Shown piece after piece: positions 1 through 11,800 of a DNA stretch of 64,000 nt. The notes under the pieces are model-generated. The model saw only the letters and a program-made list of their open reading frames with translations. It ran no database searches and was not told the origin of the DNA. The stretch's first letter is position 1. Each line of letters starts with the position of its first letter. Source of the DNA: Synchiropus splendidus (Eukaryota > Chordata > Actinopteri > Syngnathiformes > Callionymidae). Made by a program: the position numbers and the translations under genes. The DNA is taken from contig NC_071343.1 in assembly GCF_027744825.2 (NCBI RefSeq), positions 11,243,366-11,307,365 on the forward strand, given 5' to 3'.

Positions 1-359
1 TCTACTTTAACTGTCCATAAATGCACGTCACGTCAAGTACTGTGTTGCTTGCTTCTCTTGTTCATTTAGGCTCGTTTGAAAGGATTTGTTGGCTTTAAAT
101 TGGGACAATTATAAGCAAAAACATCTTCAAGGGAAACACAGATGCGTTACTCTCGCCTGTGTCCCAGTTCTGCCCCGGGGACTCCACCCAATCTGGCGAC
201 TCCTAATGTGGCGTTCACTGTCTTTCTTTTCCAGTCGATGGCACCGCTCCATGTTGCTACTTTTCATACACGTTTTATACAACATGGAGGTCACTTCTGT
301 CAAACAACTCCACTGAAACATGTTCTTAAACTGTTGGCGGTTTCAGCGTAACGAGTCCT
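1..359. other. Upstream flank of mstn, no gene seen
   Basis: Non-coding sequence 5' of myostatin. Short open frames occur on both strands, but none has splice context or a recognisable product. It may hold distal promoter elements for mstn; I see no repeat or conserved motif I can name. Confidence 0.5.
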
Positions 360-639
360 GCGACCCAGCTGGTCGCTGTGTTGCGCAATGACGCAGGAAC
401 CTTCCGCACATGCTCACACTCTCCATCCCTTTTACGTTGGACCGTGGAAGGAAAAAAAAGTTTTCGTGTCAGTCGGTGAAAAGTCGCTGTCGCTCGTCCA
501 GCCAATCAAAGATTCCGACGACACAAAAGAGCGTGTATAAAAAGCCGCGCGCTAATAAACCATGATGCCTGTTTGCGCGACGCGTTCATCCAAAACACCG
601 GATCTTTTCCCCAACGCCGAACCTGAACCTGCAGTGACG
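360..639 (+). promoter_or_regulatory. mstn: mstn core promoter and 5' leader
   Basis: The sequence shows an E-box CAGCTG at 366-371, a C/EBP-like palindrome TTGCGCAAT at 381-389, a CCAAT box at 502-506 and a TATA box TATAAAA at 536-542. A start site about 30 bases after the TATA box would fall near 566. That places the in-frame upstream ATGs at 562 and 565 at or before the cap site, which supports ATG 640 as the start. E-boxes and TATA boxes are known in vertebrate myostatin promoters; use of these particular sites is inferred. Confidence 0.75.
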
Positions 640-3600
640 ATGCGTCTGAGTCAGAGCGCGTGTCTGTACGTGAGCTTGCTGACGGTTTTGGGCTCAGTGG
701 TTCTGAGCGGCCAGGAGACGAACCAGCAACCGCAGCCGCAGCAGCAGCAGCAGATCTCACCAAGCAGCCCGGAGGAACCGGAGCAGTGCGAGGTCCGGCA
801 GCACATTCGGACCATGAGGCTGAACGCCATCAAGTCCCAGATTCTGAGCAAACTGCGCATGAAAGAGGCTCCGAACATCAGCCGGGACACGGTGAAGCAG
901 CTGCTGCCCAGGGCGCCTCCGCTGCAGCAGCTGCTGGACCAGTACGACGTGCTGGCAGACGACAACAGGGACGTGGTGATGGAGGAAGACGACGAGCACG
1001 CAGTCGTGGAGACCATCATGATGATGGCCACCGAGCGTGAGTTGGACTTCTGCTTACTACTTTACGCGCGTATGTTGCCATGCACGCAGGCGCAGTGCTC
1101 CAGTTGGACGCACAGATGTTGGCTTTAAACGGATTCAGCAGGTTTCAATCCTGCTACTTACGAGGAGAGAAAAGTGACCTCTTACACATCGATATTAAGA
1201 TATTGTTAATGAAGTTCATATTCAACTAAAAAAAGAAAAAAACTGGATAAAAACGAATGAAATTATTCACTATTGACCTTCAACCTCAAAATAAGGGCAG
1301 AGATCGCAACAATTGAGTTGTTTAAATGCCTGTAGTCATTTATTATTTCGTCAGAAACAAAATAAGAATCATGAGTCACGCTGCCTGTATCTAACTGTGG
1401 ACGATGGCCCTGGAATAATAATAAGAAAAATGAATAAATGATCTCTTAATGGTGCATTCAAGTGCTGCCAGAAAGATCGGGGAAAACAAGTTTCCCACTG
1501 AGGTTTTTATAATGGCCTCCCTGCTTCTTCTGGGAACATCAACAAAACATTTTCTGTCATGTTTGTTCGATAAATGTCAGACAAAACATTTGAAATGGTG
1601 CATGATTGTTGTGTGCACTTAAGAATTGCAAATGCATTTTGACGTGTTCAGGTGTGTCTTAAGTCAGTGCTCAAATATTGAGGGAGAGAAAGGACACAAA
1701 CTGTTGGGAATGCAATGCATTAAACACAACGTATTTGTGAAAAACAATGTCAAAATACTGTGTATGATCACAGTTCAGTCCAGTGACAAAACATGAGTGC
1801 AGCAGCATAAACAGATGATAGATCAGATTGTTGTGGAGCTTGTGCGCTCACAATAGTATCTTGTTCCTAACAGCCGAGCAGGAGGTCCAAGTTGGCGGGT
1901 CACCGAGGTGCTGCTTCTTCTCCTTCGCCCAGAAGATTCAGGCCAACCGGGTCCTGCGAGCTCAGCTGTGGGTGCACCTGCGCCCGGCGTCTGAGCCCAC
2001 GACAGTGTTCCTGCAAATCTCCCGTCTGATGCCGGCCACGGACGGAAAGAGGCACATACGGATCCGCTCTCTGAAGATAGACGTGAACGCCGGCGTCAGC
2101 TCCTGGCAGAGCATAGACGTCAAGCAAGTGCTGACCGTTTGGCTGCGGCAGCCAGAGACCAACTGGGGCATCGAAATTAACGCCTTCGACACCCGAGGGA
2201 ACGACTTGGCTGTGACATCCACTGAGCCCGGAGAGGAAGGACTGGTGAGAGCCACTTTTGGTTCTGTTGAACACGACTTCTGTACTGCACTCACAGACCC
2301 AGATGAAGACCTAAAATCTGGCAGTATTTTTACGGAAATAGTTTTCTACAAAGTTGTCTGAAATAAATGTCACCATCAACAGTTAGTAAGTTTTACATGG
2401 TTGTGAAGTAGGTCATCAAAAAGTATAAAAACAGGGTAAAAACAATCAGAAGCAGAGACTAAACTGACCATTCAGAATCAAGAATTCAGCCATGATATCT
2501 TGGTAAATGTTCCTCAATTTCATGTCATGTTGTAGAGACAAGCACAAATAGAATTCAGCACCACTCAGCAGCACCAGTACAGAAACCTGACCATGCAAAG
2601 GATGTCGAACGTGTGCCTAGTTTAACAGCAGATTACTTGTGGGGTCTTTATCAGTGTGTAATGAAGAGAAGGAACCCAAACTTGAGGCATTAGAGTTGAG
2701 TGAGGACAAGTGCATGGTTAATGATAAACCAGTAAAAAGGCATAATGTTGTGGCTTTATACTGTCACCAATAACACTCCATCTTGTTCTTCAATGCATTG
2801 TGAATAACTGAGTGGTGGTTTCTAGTTTCATTAAAGCCATGGGAGCGAGCCAGGTTGGTAAGTCATGGTCCAGATATGACCCAAAATCTGACTTTTCCTC
2901 TCTACAGTTTGCAAAGATGGGGTCCACAAACCATAGAGGTCCAATGACAACAACACAAATTTGAATGTTGGACACATAGATCCGTGCTGAGCCTATTGGA
3001 TACATGTTGGCTGTACTTCTCTTTATCAGAACATACAACATTCAAACACAACCGGTCAGACTTGCACAGCAGGAGAGAGCTGAAGGTTTGAGTTCCCTTA
3101 CAAGCTATGGACTGGAACTATTCCTCACAAATAGATGCTCACATGAACTATAACCGACACCATTTGTTGGCATTTACATGACCGCCAACTTTGTCATGCA
3201 TGACCCTTTAAGGGTTCCGTACTACCATGTACAACCCTCAACAAAAATGAACAAAATATACTCTCTTGGTTGTGGGAGACTGCTCACTGAGGTTTTGCAG
3301 AGTCAGCAGGTTCGCCACGGGAAATCAAGTTTTAATTAATCACCACAGACTGCATGTCGGCGCACACCTGATTTTGGATGAACGCCCAGTTTGTCACTGA
3401 CCCCACCAATCGTGAACCATTACATAAACCTGCCCCACATTCCTGCCACTAATCCGCGTGACTTCAGTAAATCACGGTAATTGCCTGCACACAAACACGG
3501 TCGCTATCGATGACAAACCGGCGCCCGTATGCCGGAGTCGGTCAGCTGATCGTTTGAGCAACAGCTCGCCAAACAAGCTGGAGGTGTAAAATAGCCTCCT

Positions 3601-4167
3601 GTGACACTAGCAAAAAAGCTTTCATGAGGCTAGCTACAAGCAACAAACTCCACTCTGTCACCAACTTTGTGAAAAACTGGGCTGAACTGTCTCTTTCCAA
3701 TGAAGTTTGACGTCAACTTTAGTCTCAATGTTTCTTATGTTACAAGTTTGATGTGGCACACATCTCAAATAATCACGTCTCCGCAGCAACCGTTCATGGA
3801 GGTGAAGATATCAGAGGGTCCAAAGCGAGCCAGGAGGGACTCTGGTCTGGACTGTGACAAGAACTCTCCAGAGTCCCGATGTTGCCGGTACCCACTCACA
3901 GTGGACTTCGAGGACTTTGGCTGGGACTGGATTATCGCGCCCAAACGCTACAAGGCCAACTACTGTTCCGGGGAGTGCGAGTACATGCACCTACAGAAAT
4001 ACCCGCACACACACCTGGTCAACAAGGCCAACCCGCGGGGGACCGCTGGACCCTGCTGCACCCCCACCAAGATGTCTCCCATCAACATGCTGTACTTCAA
4101 CCGCAAGGAGCAGATCATCTACGGCAAGATTCCGTCCATGGTGGTCGACCGCTGCGGGTGTTTTTGA
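640..4167 (+). CDS. mstn: Myostatin (GDF8), secreted TGF-beta family inhibitor of muscle growth
   Basis: Three exons: 640-1036, 1874-2244 and 3787-4167, joined in frame by GT-AG introns of 837 and 1542 bases to give 382 residues. The start at 640 gives a hydrophobic signal peptide ([18 protein letters not shown]...). The propeptide has a Gln/Pro-rich insert, the conserved stretch around APNISRD with its R-D site for BMP1/tolloid cleavage, and a furin site RARR in exon 3. Cleavage there leaves a 109-residue mature domain with the family's cysteine-knot pattern, including [20 protein letters not shown] and CCTPTKM. The family signals through activin type II receptors. Two oddities: the protein ends CGCF where family members normally end CGCS, and the early propeptide has one Cys (EQCEV) where other teleosts have a C-x-x-C. 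Gene order next to pms1 and ormdl1 suggests the teleost copy usually called mstnb/mstn1; that paralogue call is inference. Confidence 0.97.
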
Positions 4168-4852
4168 GTCGGGTCGGTGTCGGGTGTTTATCTTTGGTGA
4201 CAAAATGTCCACCAGTTCCGGCTCTCTTTCAGCAGAACGTGGTGCAGCAGAACCCAAGTAGAGGTCAGCCTGAGCCCGCTGCAGCAGGACGGCGCTTTCA
4301 CAACCACGACAGCTTCCTTTGTTTCATCCAGTGAACTCCTCACCAGGGACTCACACACGCGCACGCACACACACTGACACATGGACTTGAATGTAATGAT
4401 GTAACCAAAAACACAACAGTCAAATGACATTTTGGTTCTGAAGTTGTGATCAGTATTTTGGGGTCAAAACATTGCCTTTCACACACATTCATCGACTGGC
4501 CTGGCACTTCCTCTGTATCCTTCTGGACTTTCATGCAGACTTGAAACAAGGGCACGACGAATGCAGCCGACGAATGAGAAAAATAAAAGTGTTTAGACGC
4601 AACGGAGATTGTGGATTGCTGAGATCGTACTCTGTACTACAGTTTGCACTATGGCGCACCAACAGGGAGGATTGGTGGCTACGAAAGTTGTAAAAACTGA
4701 TTTTGATATTTCTATTGTATACATACAGTATGCTATTGTTTCCAGTAGGAGTTGCTCTCATTTACAAAACAAAACACTTTTGCTCAATGTATAAAAACCC
4801 ACAATGTAGCAGGATGTAACAGCAACTCTGTGTATGTGTGTAAACAAATAAA
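4168..4852 (+). terminator. mstn: mstn 3' UTR and polyadenylation signal
   Basis: The UTR contains a short CA/CG-rich tract near 4350-4380. The best poly(A) signal is AATAAA at 4847-4852, followed within 30 bases by T/GT-rich sequence. An earlier AATAAA-like word near 4580 is a possible alternative site. Confidence 0.7.
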
Positions 4853-6627
4853 GTTTATAGCTTGTTTATTGAAGCTTGTTGTCTGCTTCTTAAAACTCTG
4901 TTTCCATCCCCTATCACAGCGATTCAGCTAGCACACTAGCTGCCATGATTACTTCAGCAAAAATGTAGAAGTGATATTTCTTCCTTGTAAAATACAGTTA
5001 TTTATTCAGAAACATTGAGAGGAAATGGCTCTTCCTGCCAGACGAAAACAACACATTAGCAAAGCTGCTAAGGGTCTAATATGTTTTCTAATAATTAATA
5101 AATAAATTAATTAACGTGGCACGTGAGGCTGTCATCCTGGACACGAAGAAAGCCATCATCAGTTGGTCCATGCCACTTGGACTAAACCGTACCTGCGCAA
5201 AAAAACACTGCAGGCTACCACAGGAAGCAAACTTCCTGTCCAAACTTTGGCTAAACAAATGTTTCCTTATTTTCAGTGATAAAATATTCATATTTGTATT
5301 TATCAATTCTCGCTAAAACTTATCACATCAAATACATTGAGCTAAAAAGTATAAAAACAGATGTAAGGTCATCAGCCCTCCACTGCTACTTTGCTAACTG
5401 CAGTGCTAAGCTTGTAAGTCAGCTTGTAATTTTATTTAGAAATGGAACTAGAGTCCTTATTTTCAAAATGACAGAACCCCACAGCATCGCAGCATTTACA
5501 CAAGCAGTTCATAGTAGGAGCCTAACAGAGACCAGGAGAGAAGGTTTGACAGACAGATTTTGAAGAGGATTATTCACACTACGATGACTGTACTGTAAAA
5601 TAGAAAGTGATGCACAAAAGCAGCACCAGTTCAGTCCACAAGCAGCACAGAGTGGTGCTTCGCTGTGTCCGTACCATGGTGGATGGGCGGTCAAAACACT
5701 GACAGAAGTAGTGGGAATGTTGGAGAAAATGCGGAAATTGTGGCAGAAGCTGCCGCAAAAACCACAGTGCGAATAGCAATGGTGGTGTTCGCTGGCGCCG
5801 CCATCATCATCATCATCACTGGTTGAGAGATGAGGAAGTGTCTTTACAGTGTATCAGATAAACATTGGTAAAAAGTATCTACTGGACTACGGTCACCACC
5901 ATAACACATACATATCAGATGAGAGAATTTACATCAGTTCCAAAACTCTAAACCTTTATATTCAAGGCTAGAATGTTTTGAAATTGGAAAAAAACGCTGC
6001 CATATATATCTGAATTGTCGTTCAGTGCAAATACAACCACAAGTATTCACAATTTTGTGAATACTTCTGTAAAACTAGACTATCGAAAACACATTTTTTT
6101 CTGATTCTGAGTCCTCACTCCATGTGCTACTACACTAAGATACATTAGCGTAGATGCATTTTTAGGCCGATCAACTGTAAAAACTGAATAAAGAGAACAA
6201 GAGGGCTAAATTCACAGCACGATCACCTTTGTTTCGGTACATCTTTGTTGAAGATGCAAATTCGATGTTACCCTAGCACCTAGCACAAAACCTGCGAACA
6301 TCAACTCATGAAATGACAATAGGTGCAAAGGTAAAGAAGCAGTACTGCACCATTATGGCTGAAACGTAATTTTACTGTAACCACGTGTGGTGCAACAACA
6401 CAAAGTGCCATTCTATTTTATCACTGCCACCAAAGGCACCTGCCCAATCCCATTGCCGTAACCTCCTTTTTCATTCCACTTTGGTCCCCATCTTCCTGAC
6501 TCTACTTTCTTTCCTCTCACTGATGGGATGTGAGAAGTGCTGCAGTCTAATGAGGGGATGTGAACTCTGGAGCGCTCTGACAGCTTGACCTATTCGACTG
6601 ACGGCCTCATTGAGGCCTGACTTCCGC

Positions 6628-6640
6628 CCAGTAGAGGGCG
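6628..6640 (+). promoter_or_regulatory. Candidate CTCF binding motif
   Basis: CCAGTAGAGGGCG fits the core CTCF consensus CCASYAGRKGGCR at every position. It lies in a local GC-rich patch in the mstn/pms1 gap. Occupancy is inferred. Confidence 0.4.
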
Positions 6641-7677
6641 AATTGAGCGTTGCCCCCCGAGAGCCACTTCCTTTCCCGCTGAGGGCTGGAAATTTGCCAC
6701 GGCGATCGGCCGCCGCAGCAGAAGGCAGAGAAAAAGGATCCACAGTTCCTCTGTTTTTTCTGCTTCTGGTGATCCGACACATATTTTCATGACAAGCTTG
6801 CAAAACGTCTGAGAACTCAGGGGACAAACTCAGAACATTTACCACCTGATCAAATTGTTATTGTGTGTCTGACATGTTTGACTTGAACCGCATCCAGAAG
6901 GCAACTACTACTTCATATAGATTCCTGTACAAAGCTGTTGTTTTGACAACTTATTTTTGTTTAAGATGTATAAAGATCAATTACACTCCTCATATCTATT
7001 GATTTAGGTTAAACTGAGAACTGTTTTTGAGTGGGCACAGTGAGGAGGTGATTTAGTTCCTGGTTATGGACTAAGTATTTCCTATCAACATCCTAGTGAC
7101 GCATCCTTTAACAACGTCGGAGAACCTGAAGAGAATTACAGGTTTCATCCCTTCCAGCAGGAAACCTGTCCAATAACGGGGTCTCCAGCTGTCCAGGACT
7201 TTTCCTTCACCCCCAAACATCCTTCTGCCCTGTTGTCTCACTTCCTCACCTGTCAGAGGCGGAATGTCGCTGGCGAACACAGTCCCTCTGGGTCTTGACA
7301 GATGTTCGCGATGCTCAATTAAAATGTTTTCCAACTCCGGATCATACAGTGGACCAGCGGGAACTAAAAATTGAATTCGGAGAACAGTACCACAACCAGG
7401 ATGTAGCACGCAAGGAGAACAACACTGAGTTCAATTCAACACCACCTTCCGAAGGAGGGTTTCCCTGACCTTGCTCTTGCTTCCAACAGATTTGTACAAG
7501 GTTAAACTGCTGGCCTTTATCTATATTCCATAGCAGGGAAAACCACCTGTGTCCATCTGTCCAGTTTATTCATTCAAGGTTGTTACTTAGAAACAACGTC
7601 CTGTTGCCGTTTGAAAAACAAATTGTTGCATTACTGTGCAGATTTGCTCCAAGAATGATTATTCATACTGAGTACTT

Positions 7678-7975
7678 CAGTCAACCACCACTTAGTCCTG
7701 TTTGGGGTGGCGGGCAGTGCTGGAGCCTATCCCAGGTGGTCATTGGGCGAGAGGCAGGTCGCCAGTCCATCGCAGGGCACGCACACCTAGGGACAATTTT
7801 AGAGTGGCCAATTGACCTAGTGAGTATGTCTTTGGGCTGTGGGAGGAAACCAGAGTACCTGAAGAAAACCCACGCAGGCCCACGGAGAACATGCAAACTC
7901 CACCCAAACATAGCTCAATTTCAACCCTCTACCTTCTTGCTGAGAGGCGGCAGTGCTAACCATTGCTATTCCATT
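7678..7975 (-). mobile_element. tRNA-derived teleost SINE, antisense orientation
   Basis: Read on the minus strand, this matches a common teleost dispersed repeat: a tRNA-like head (TGGTTAGCACTG, then a decayed B box), a body with GCATGTTCTCC, GTGGGAGG and ATTGTCCCTAGGTGTG words in the expected order, then GATGGACTGGCGACCTG, GGGATAGGCTCCAGC and a tail resembling GGACTAAGTGG. About 14 bases usually present after GACCTG are missing. The family is recognised from memory of its body words, so the exact name is left open. Confidence 0.75.
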
Positions 7976-8153
7976 TCAAAAAATTCACTGACAACAGCAA
8001 CAGAATTTGCAAATGTCCATGCACATTTCATCATCTAAAAAAAAAAAAACATTTAATTTTGAAGGGAATGGATTTTCAAAGTAGTGGAGCACAGTCTATT
8101 CTCAACCATATACGCAATCTTGCCGACAAACATGTTCTAACTCCTATGGCTTC

Positions 8154-8388
8154 ATTGTTAGTGCACCACAAATTGTTTCTAGAGTGCTGTTTTTTCAGCA
8201 TTTATGTGTTCGAAGCGATGAAAACACAGTCTGTGTGACTGTCATGCTACAATATGGGAGCAGGCGATGCGGGATGGCAACAGCTTCTGTGCATTTCTTG
8301 TGACACGTGACAGGGAAAATCTGTCGCTTCAAACACATAAATGCTGAAAAAACAGGACCCTAGAAACAATTTGTGGTGCATTAACAAT
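8154..8388. mobile_element. MITE-like element with about 65-bp terminal inverted repeats
   Basis: The left arm (8154-8218) and right arm (8324-8388) are reverse complements with about five mismatches over 65 bases. Both contain the words TGCACCACAAATTG and TTTTTTCAGCATTTATGTGT. They flank a loop of about 105 bases with no coding potential. The arms could be read as TGCACC...GGTGCA flanked by TTA-type target copies, which would suggest a Harbinger-like origin, but the palindrome continues outward to ATTGTTA so the exact ends are uncertain. Confidence 0.75.
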
Positions 8389-8849
8389 TGATAGAGGGCA
8401 ACAATTCTGAGACATTTGACTTCTGTCTTTTTATGTGATAAAACTTAAAAATGACACATATCTATGTGGTCTATTGTTTTTTTTTGTAACCATCACTCAT
8501 ATACTATTTCTGGAAGTTTATGATTTAGTTTTTTTAGATAAGGCAAATAATGAAATGTACATTTTTCAAATTGCACCAGAAGCAGAATCACAACACACTA
8601 GAACTGAACACTTATGATTAACTACAACTCCAGTCAACTCTGAAATCCTTGCGCTGTCTCATCCAACCTCGGCCTTTGTTGAAGACTTCATTGAACCTAT
8701 TGAGAAGCAATTCAGGTTCTCCATTGCTACAAAATCTTACAGCCATTGGCACATAATGTCTTATACTGGTGTTGGTTGAATCATTCTGAGCAAATAATGG
8801 AGCAAACTTATTCCTTCTGCTCAAAAGACAAGATAAAACAGGGCTCTCC

Positions 8850-8862
8850 CCAGCAGAGGGCC
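8850..8862 (+). promoter_or_regulatory. Candidate CTCF binding motif
   Basis: CCAGCAGAGGGCC matches the CTCF core except at the last position. It is in the same orientation as the motif at 6628. Function is inferred only. Confidence 0.3.
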
Positions 8863-11800
8863 CACTGTTCTGTAAAGGAGGCTAGCTAAGGATGTACAGT
8901 ACGATGTGCTCTGTCATCCTCCTTGTCACCCCCAATCCCGAAACCTCAAAACTCTGACACATCGTCCGCACACCTCCCCACTCCCCAGCTGAGAGAAAGT
9001 CATGGGGAGATCACTGTAAAGTATACAAAACGGTTTCTCAAAAGGGTTACTACTCCTGTGACAATGTCCAACCAGCCACTTAGCAACCTGTTAAACAGTC
9101 CATCCATTTCAATATAGTCTGGTGACATGGTTCTGTCGCCAGATCTTCACTTCGCCCCTCTTGGTTTGCTGCACACTGCTTCTGAGCTGCACTTTATATA
9201 TCTATACTATATAGTCCAAACATCTACAGATGGGCTACAATACCACGGAAAGCTTTCCACAATGGACCCACAAATATTTCTGAAGTAAATCCGCCTCATG
9301 ATTTCGAGAAGAGTGACTTGATTTGTAGCATTTCAAGAGCCCACATCGCTTAAGACTTGAATCCAACTCTAGTGACTGACATACTTCTAGTTATGCTAGA
9401 AAGTGATTGTAAGTTTACTAAGTTGCAAAGGTGGCAGACATAGAGAGTTTATATATATATACAATATACGATATATACGATGCTGCAATCCTGTTTAAAA
9501 GTCAGTATACACCTGAAACATCACTCGATGACGTACAACATTAAACAACCAGCTATCAATGATCGCATCAACACACAGACCTGTTTGTGTGAAACCCTGT
9601 TGGGGAAACGGAAAGCAATGAAAAGCAATAAAATCAAGCAGTCAGGGACACGATGAGGGCCAGATGGCCAGCTGCTGAATGCTACCTTTCGTCGCTTCTA
9701 AAGTGATTTATCCTTTCCGTCTACACTCGGCTTGCTTTTTCACTTAAGGACAAGGAGTAACCCTTCCTACCACAAAACTGACAGTCACCTCGGGGATGTC
9801 CTCCTTTGATTAATGGCTTTGTAAAGCAACTGGAAGTTCGGAAACTGGACAAATTTGGTGTCCACTGCAGATACATTTACAGGATTTATCAACGTCAGTG
9901 TTTGTTTACACGTCGGGGTTAGAGTGACAAGCAAAACTCGGGGGCCAGAAGTCCTCAGAGGTCCAGGGTTGAAGAACATCCTGCCTCTGGAGACCCAAGA
10001 GTTGACAGTGATGTAGATTAGATATTGCTCAGGGGAGACAAAGGAAAGGTCGATTATGGAAACCTCCTGTCTCCAGATGATATGCATGTCCTTAACCCAG
10101 ACGGATGTAGGGAAGGAACAGCTATGTGTCAGACAGATGGTAGAGATACTGACAGACGAAATAACAGTTAAGGTATGTCATTACAGATTACCTGAGTCAA
10201 TTAATTTAACAAGACGTTCAGTGAGTGACACTCTGGCAGCACTTCCTGGATTGAGTCTACTGTGAATAAATCCTAGGACTACATTCGTAACACTTCCTAG
10301 AAGACAGGTGCTCAGTGATAAGAATTGCGGACAAGCTTCTACAACTCAGGATATTTTCAAAGAAACATTTACTGGTTGGATTTTTAAGAGAGTTGAAACT
10401 GAAAAGAGGAAAATAGCTACAAAAAAATATGATCCATTCTTGCATTTTCAGACCCACAATGAGTCACAGAAAATATTCTATATCTTTGGTCTATCTAGAA
10501 TGAGGGTGAGGTGAACTTGTTTGACTGACACATAGATGTGTTTCATCAATGTAGCCATAGCTAGTTAAACACAGAGCTAAATTTAGAGTAGCTGCTCCTA
10601 CATCCAAATGTGGGTCAACTTGCATTGTACCTTGGCAGACAAATGCTGATTTAGTACAGTAGGAGTATGTAATATGAAAGTTCTCGATAGGAACAAAAAA
10701 TGCTGGAAGATTGTTTGATGTGTGAATATGTTGGGAACAGAGTGAAATGAGTGAAATGTCAATGACGTGAAGGCATTTTATTACACTGTATTTTCCTCAC
10801 TGCAGTTTTCTAATGTCTTTTGGGGTACAAGAAATACTGTTACAATAGTATTGCTTATTTATAGAATCAAATTTAATATTTCAATATGACTACTAATAGA
10901 AAACTTCCAATAATTAGTTATGAATGATGAAAAAAAACTTTTTTTGTGGTTCTGTTCTCACCACATGAGGGCTGTATAACGGACTTATCCCTGGTCTGAT
11001 TTAGGAGTTGAAACTATCCGCCCCTCAAAGTTCACATTCACAAGGACAAAAGAGGAGAACCAGTGACATTAGCACCCCACTGAGACGAGGAGGAATATGG
11101 GGACAACTGATTCATAAAACATTAACAGTATCGCATTAAACTTGCATAATGGACACGCTAAGACATATGGGTAGGTGAGCGTGGATTTGGTAAAAGAATT
11201 ATGGTGGAATAACGTTGTTTGTCAAGCCACGTGAGCGAGCAACCTAAAAGATCACAGATTTTATCAGCAAAAAAACAGTGACAGACAAAAGAGGTAAGCA
11301 ACAACCAGATATATGTTGCGCTGAAAACCTCTGAACATTCACTTACCCATCTACATAGATGGCGATACAAGACAAGTCGCTTCTATTTATTGAAGACATG
11401 GACTGTAAATGGCTCTATTAAGTGCAAAAAGGTCAGCAGCAATACATGTTTCAAATACGTGCTGCTCTGTGGCCATCGATGGCAGGTGGCACACAAATAA
11501 CACCACTAAAACTGAACAGAAGTCGATGGACTTCAAATCATTGCTATAATCAAAGTCAGACCACATGGCTAACATCTCAATATGACACACACTGAATCTC
11601 AGTCACTAATAATCTGCTTGAAGAGATTTTTTTTTAAATCAAAAATACCTTTAAAACTGAGATTATAATCTCAGCACTGCTTTGTTTTGGCGTCAGCCTC
11701 TGGTTGCTGGAGTCGGGCTTATAAACTTTCAAGAACTATTGGACGTTTCCTGAGCGTACTGGAATGATATAATCAAAAAATGAAGTTCTAGGCACCAAAA

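Noticed and set aside
562..639. In-frame upstream ATGs at 562 and 565 as the myostatin start
   Set aside because: They lie about 26 bases after the TATA box, at or before the cap site, and would bury the signal peptide behind a polar stretch.
651..1031. Antisense and alternate-frame open frames across myostatin exon 1, rich in Ser/Cys or Ala
   Set aside because: They arise from the CAG/CTG-rich codons of exon 1. The myostatin frame is supported by homology and splice sites.
3854..4334. Two long plus-strand open frames overlapping myostatin exon 3 in other frames
   Set aside because: They are out-of-frame shadows of the GC-rich, strongly conserved mature-domain exon.
7580..8038. 152-codon open frame with HPNIAQFQPS-like sequence
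   Set aside because: It lies mostly over the antisense SINE body and has no homology.
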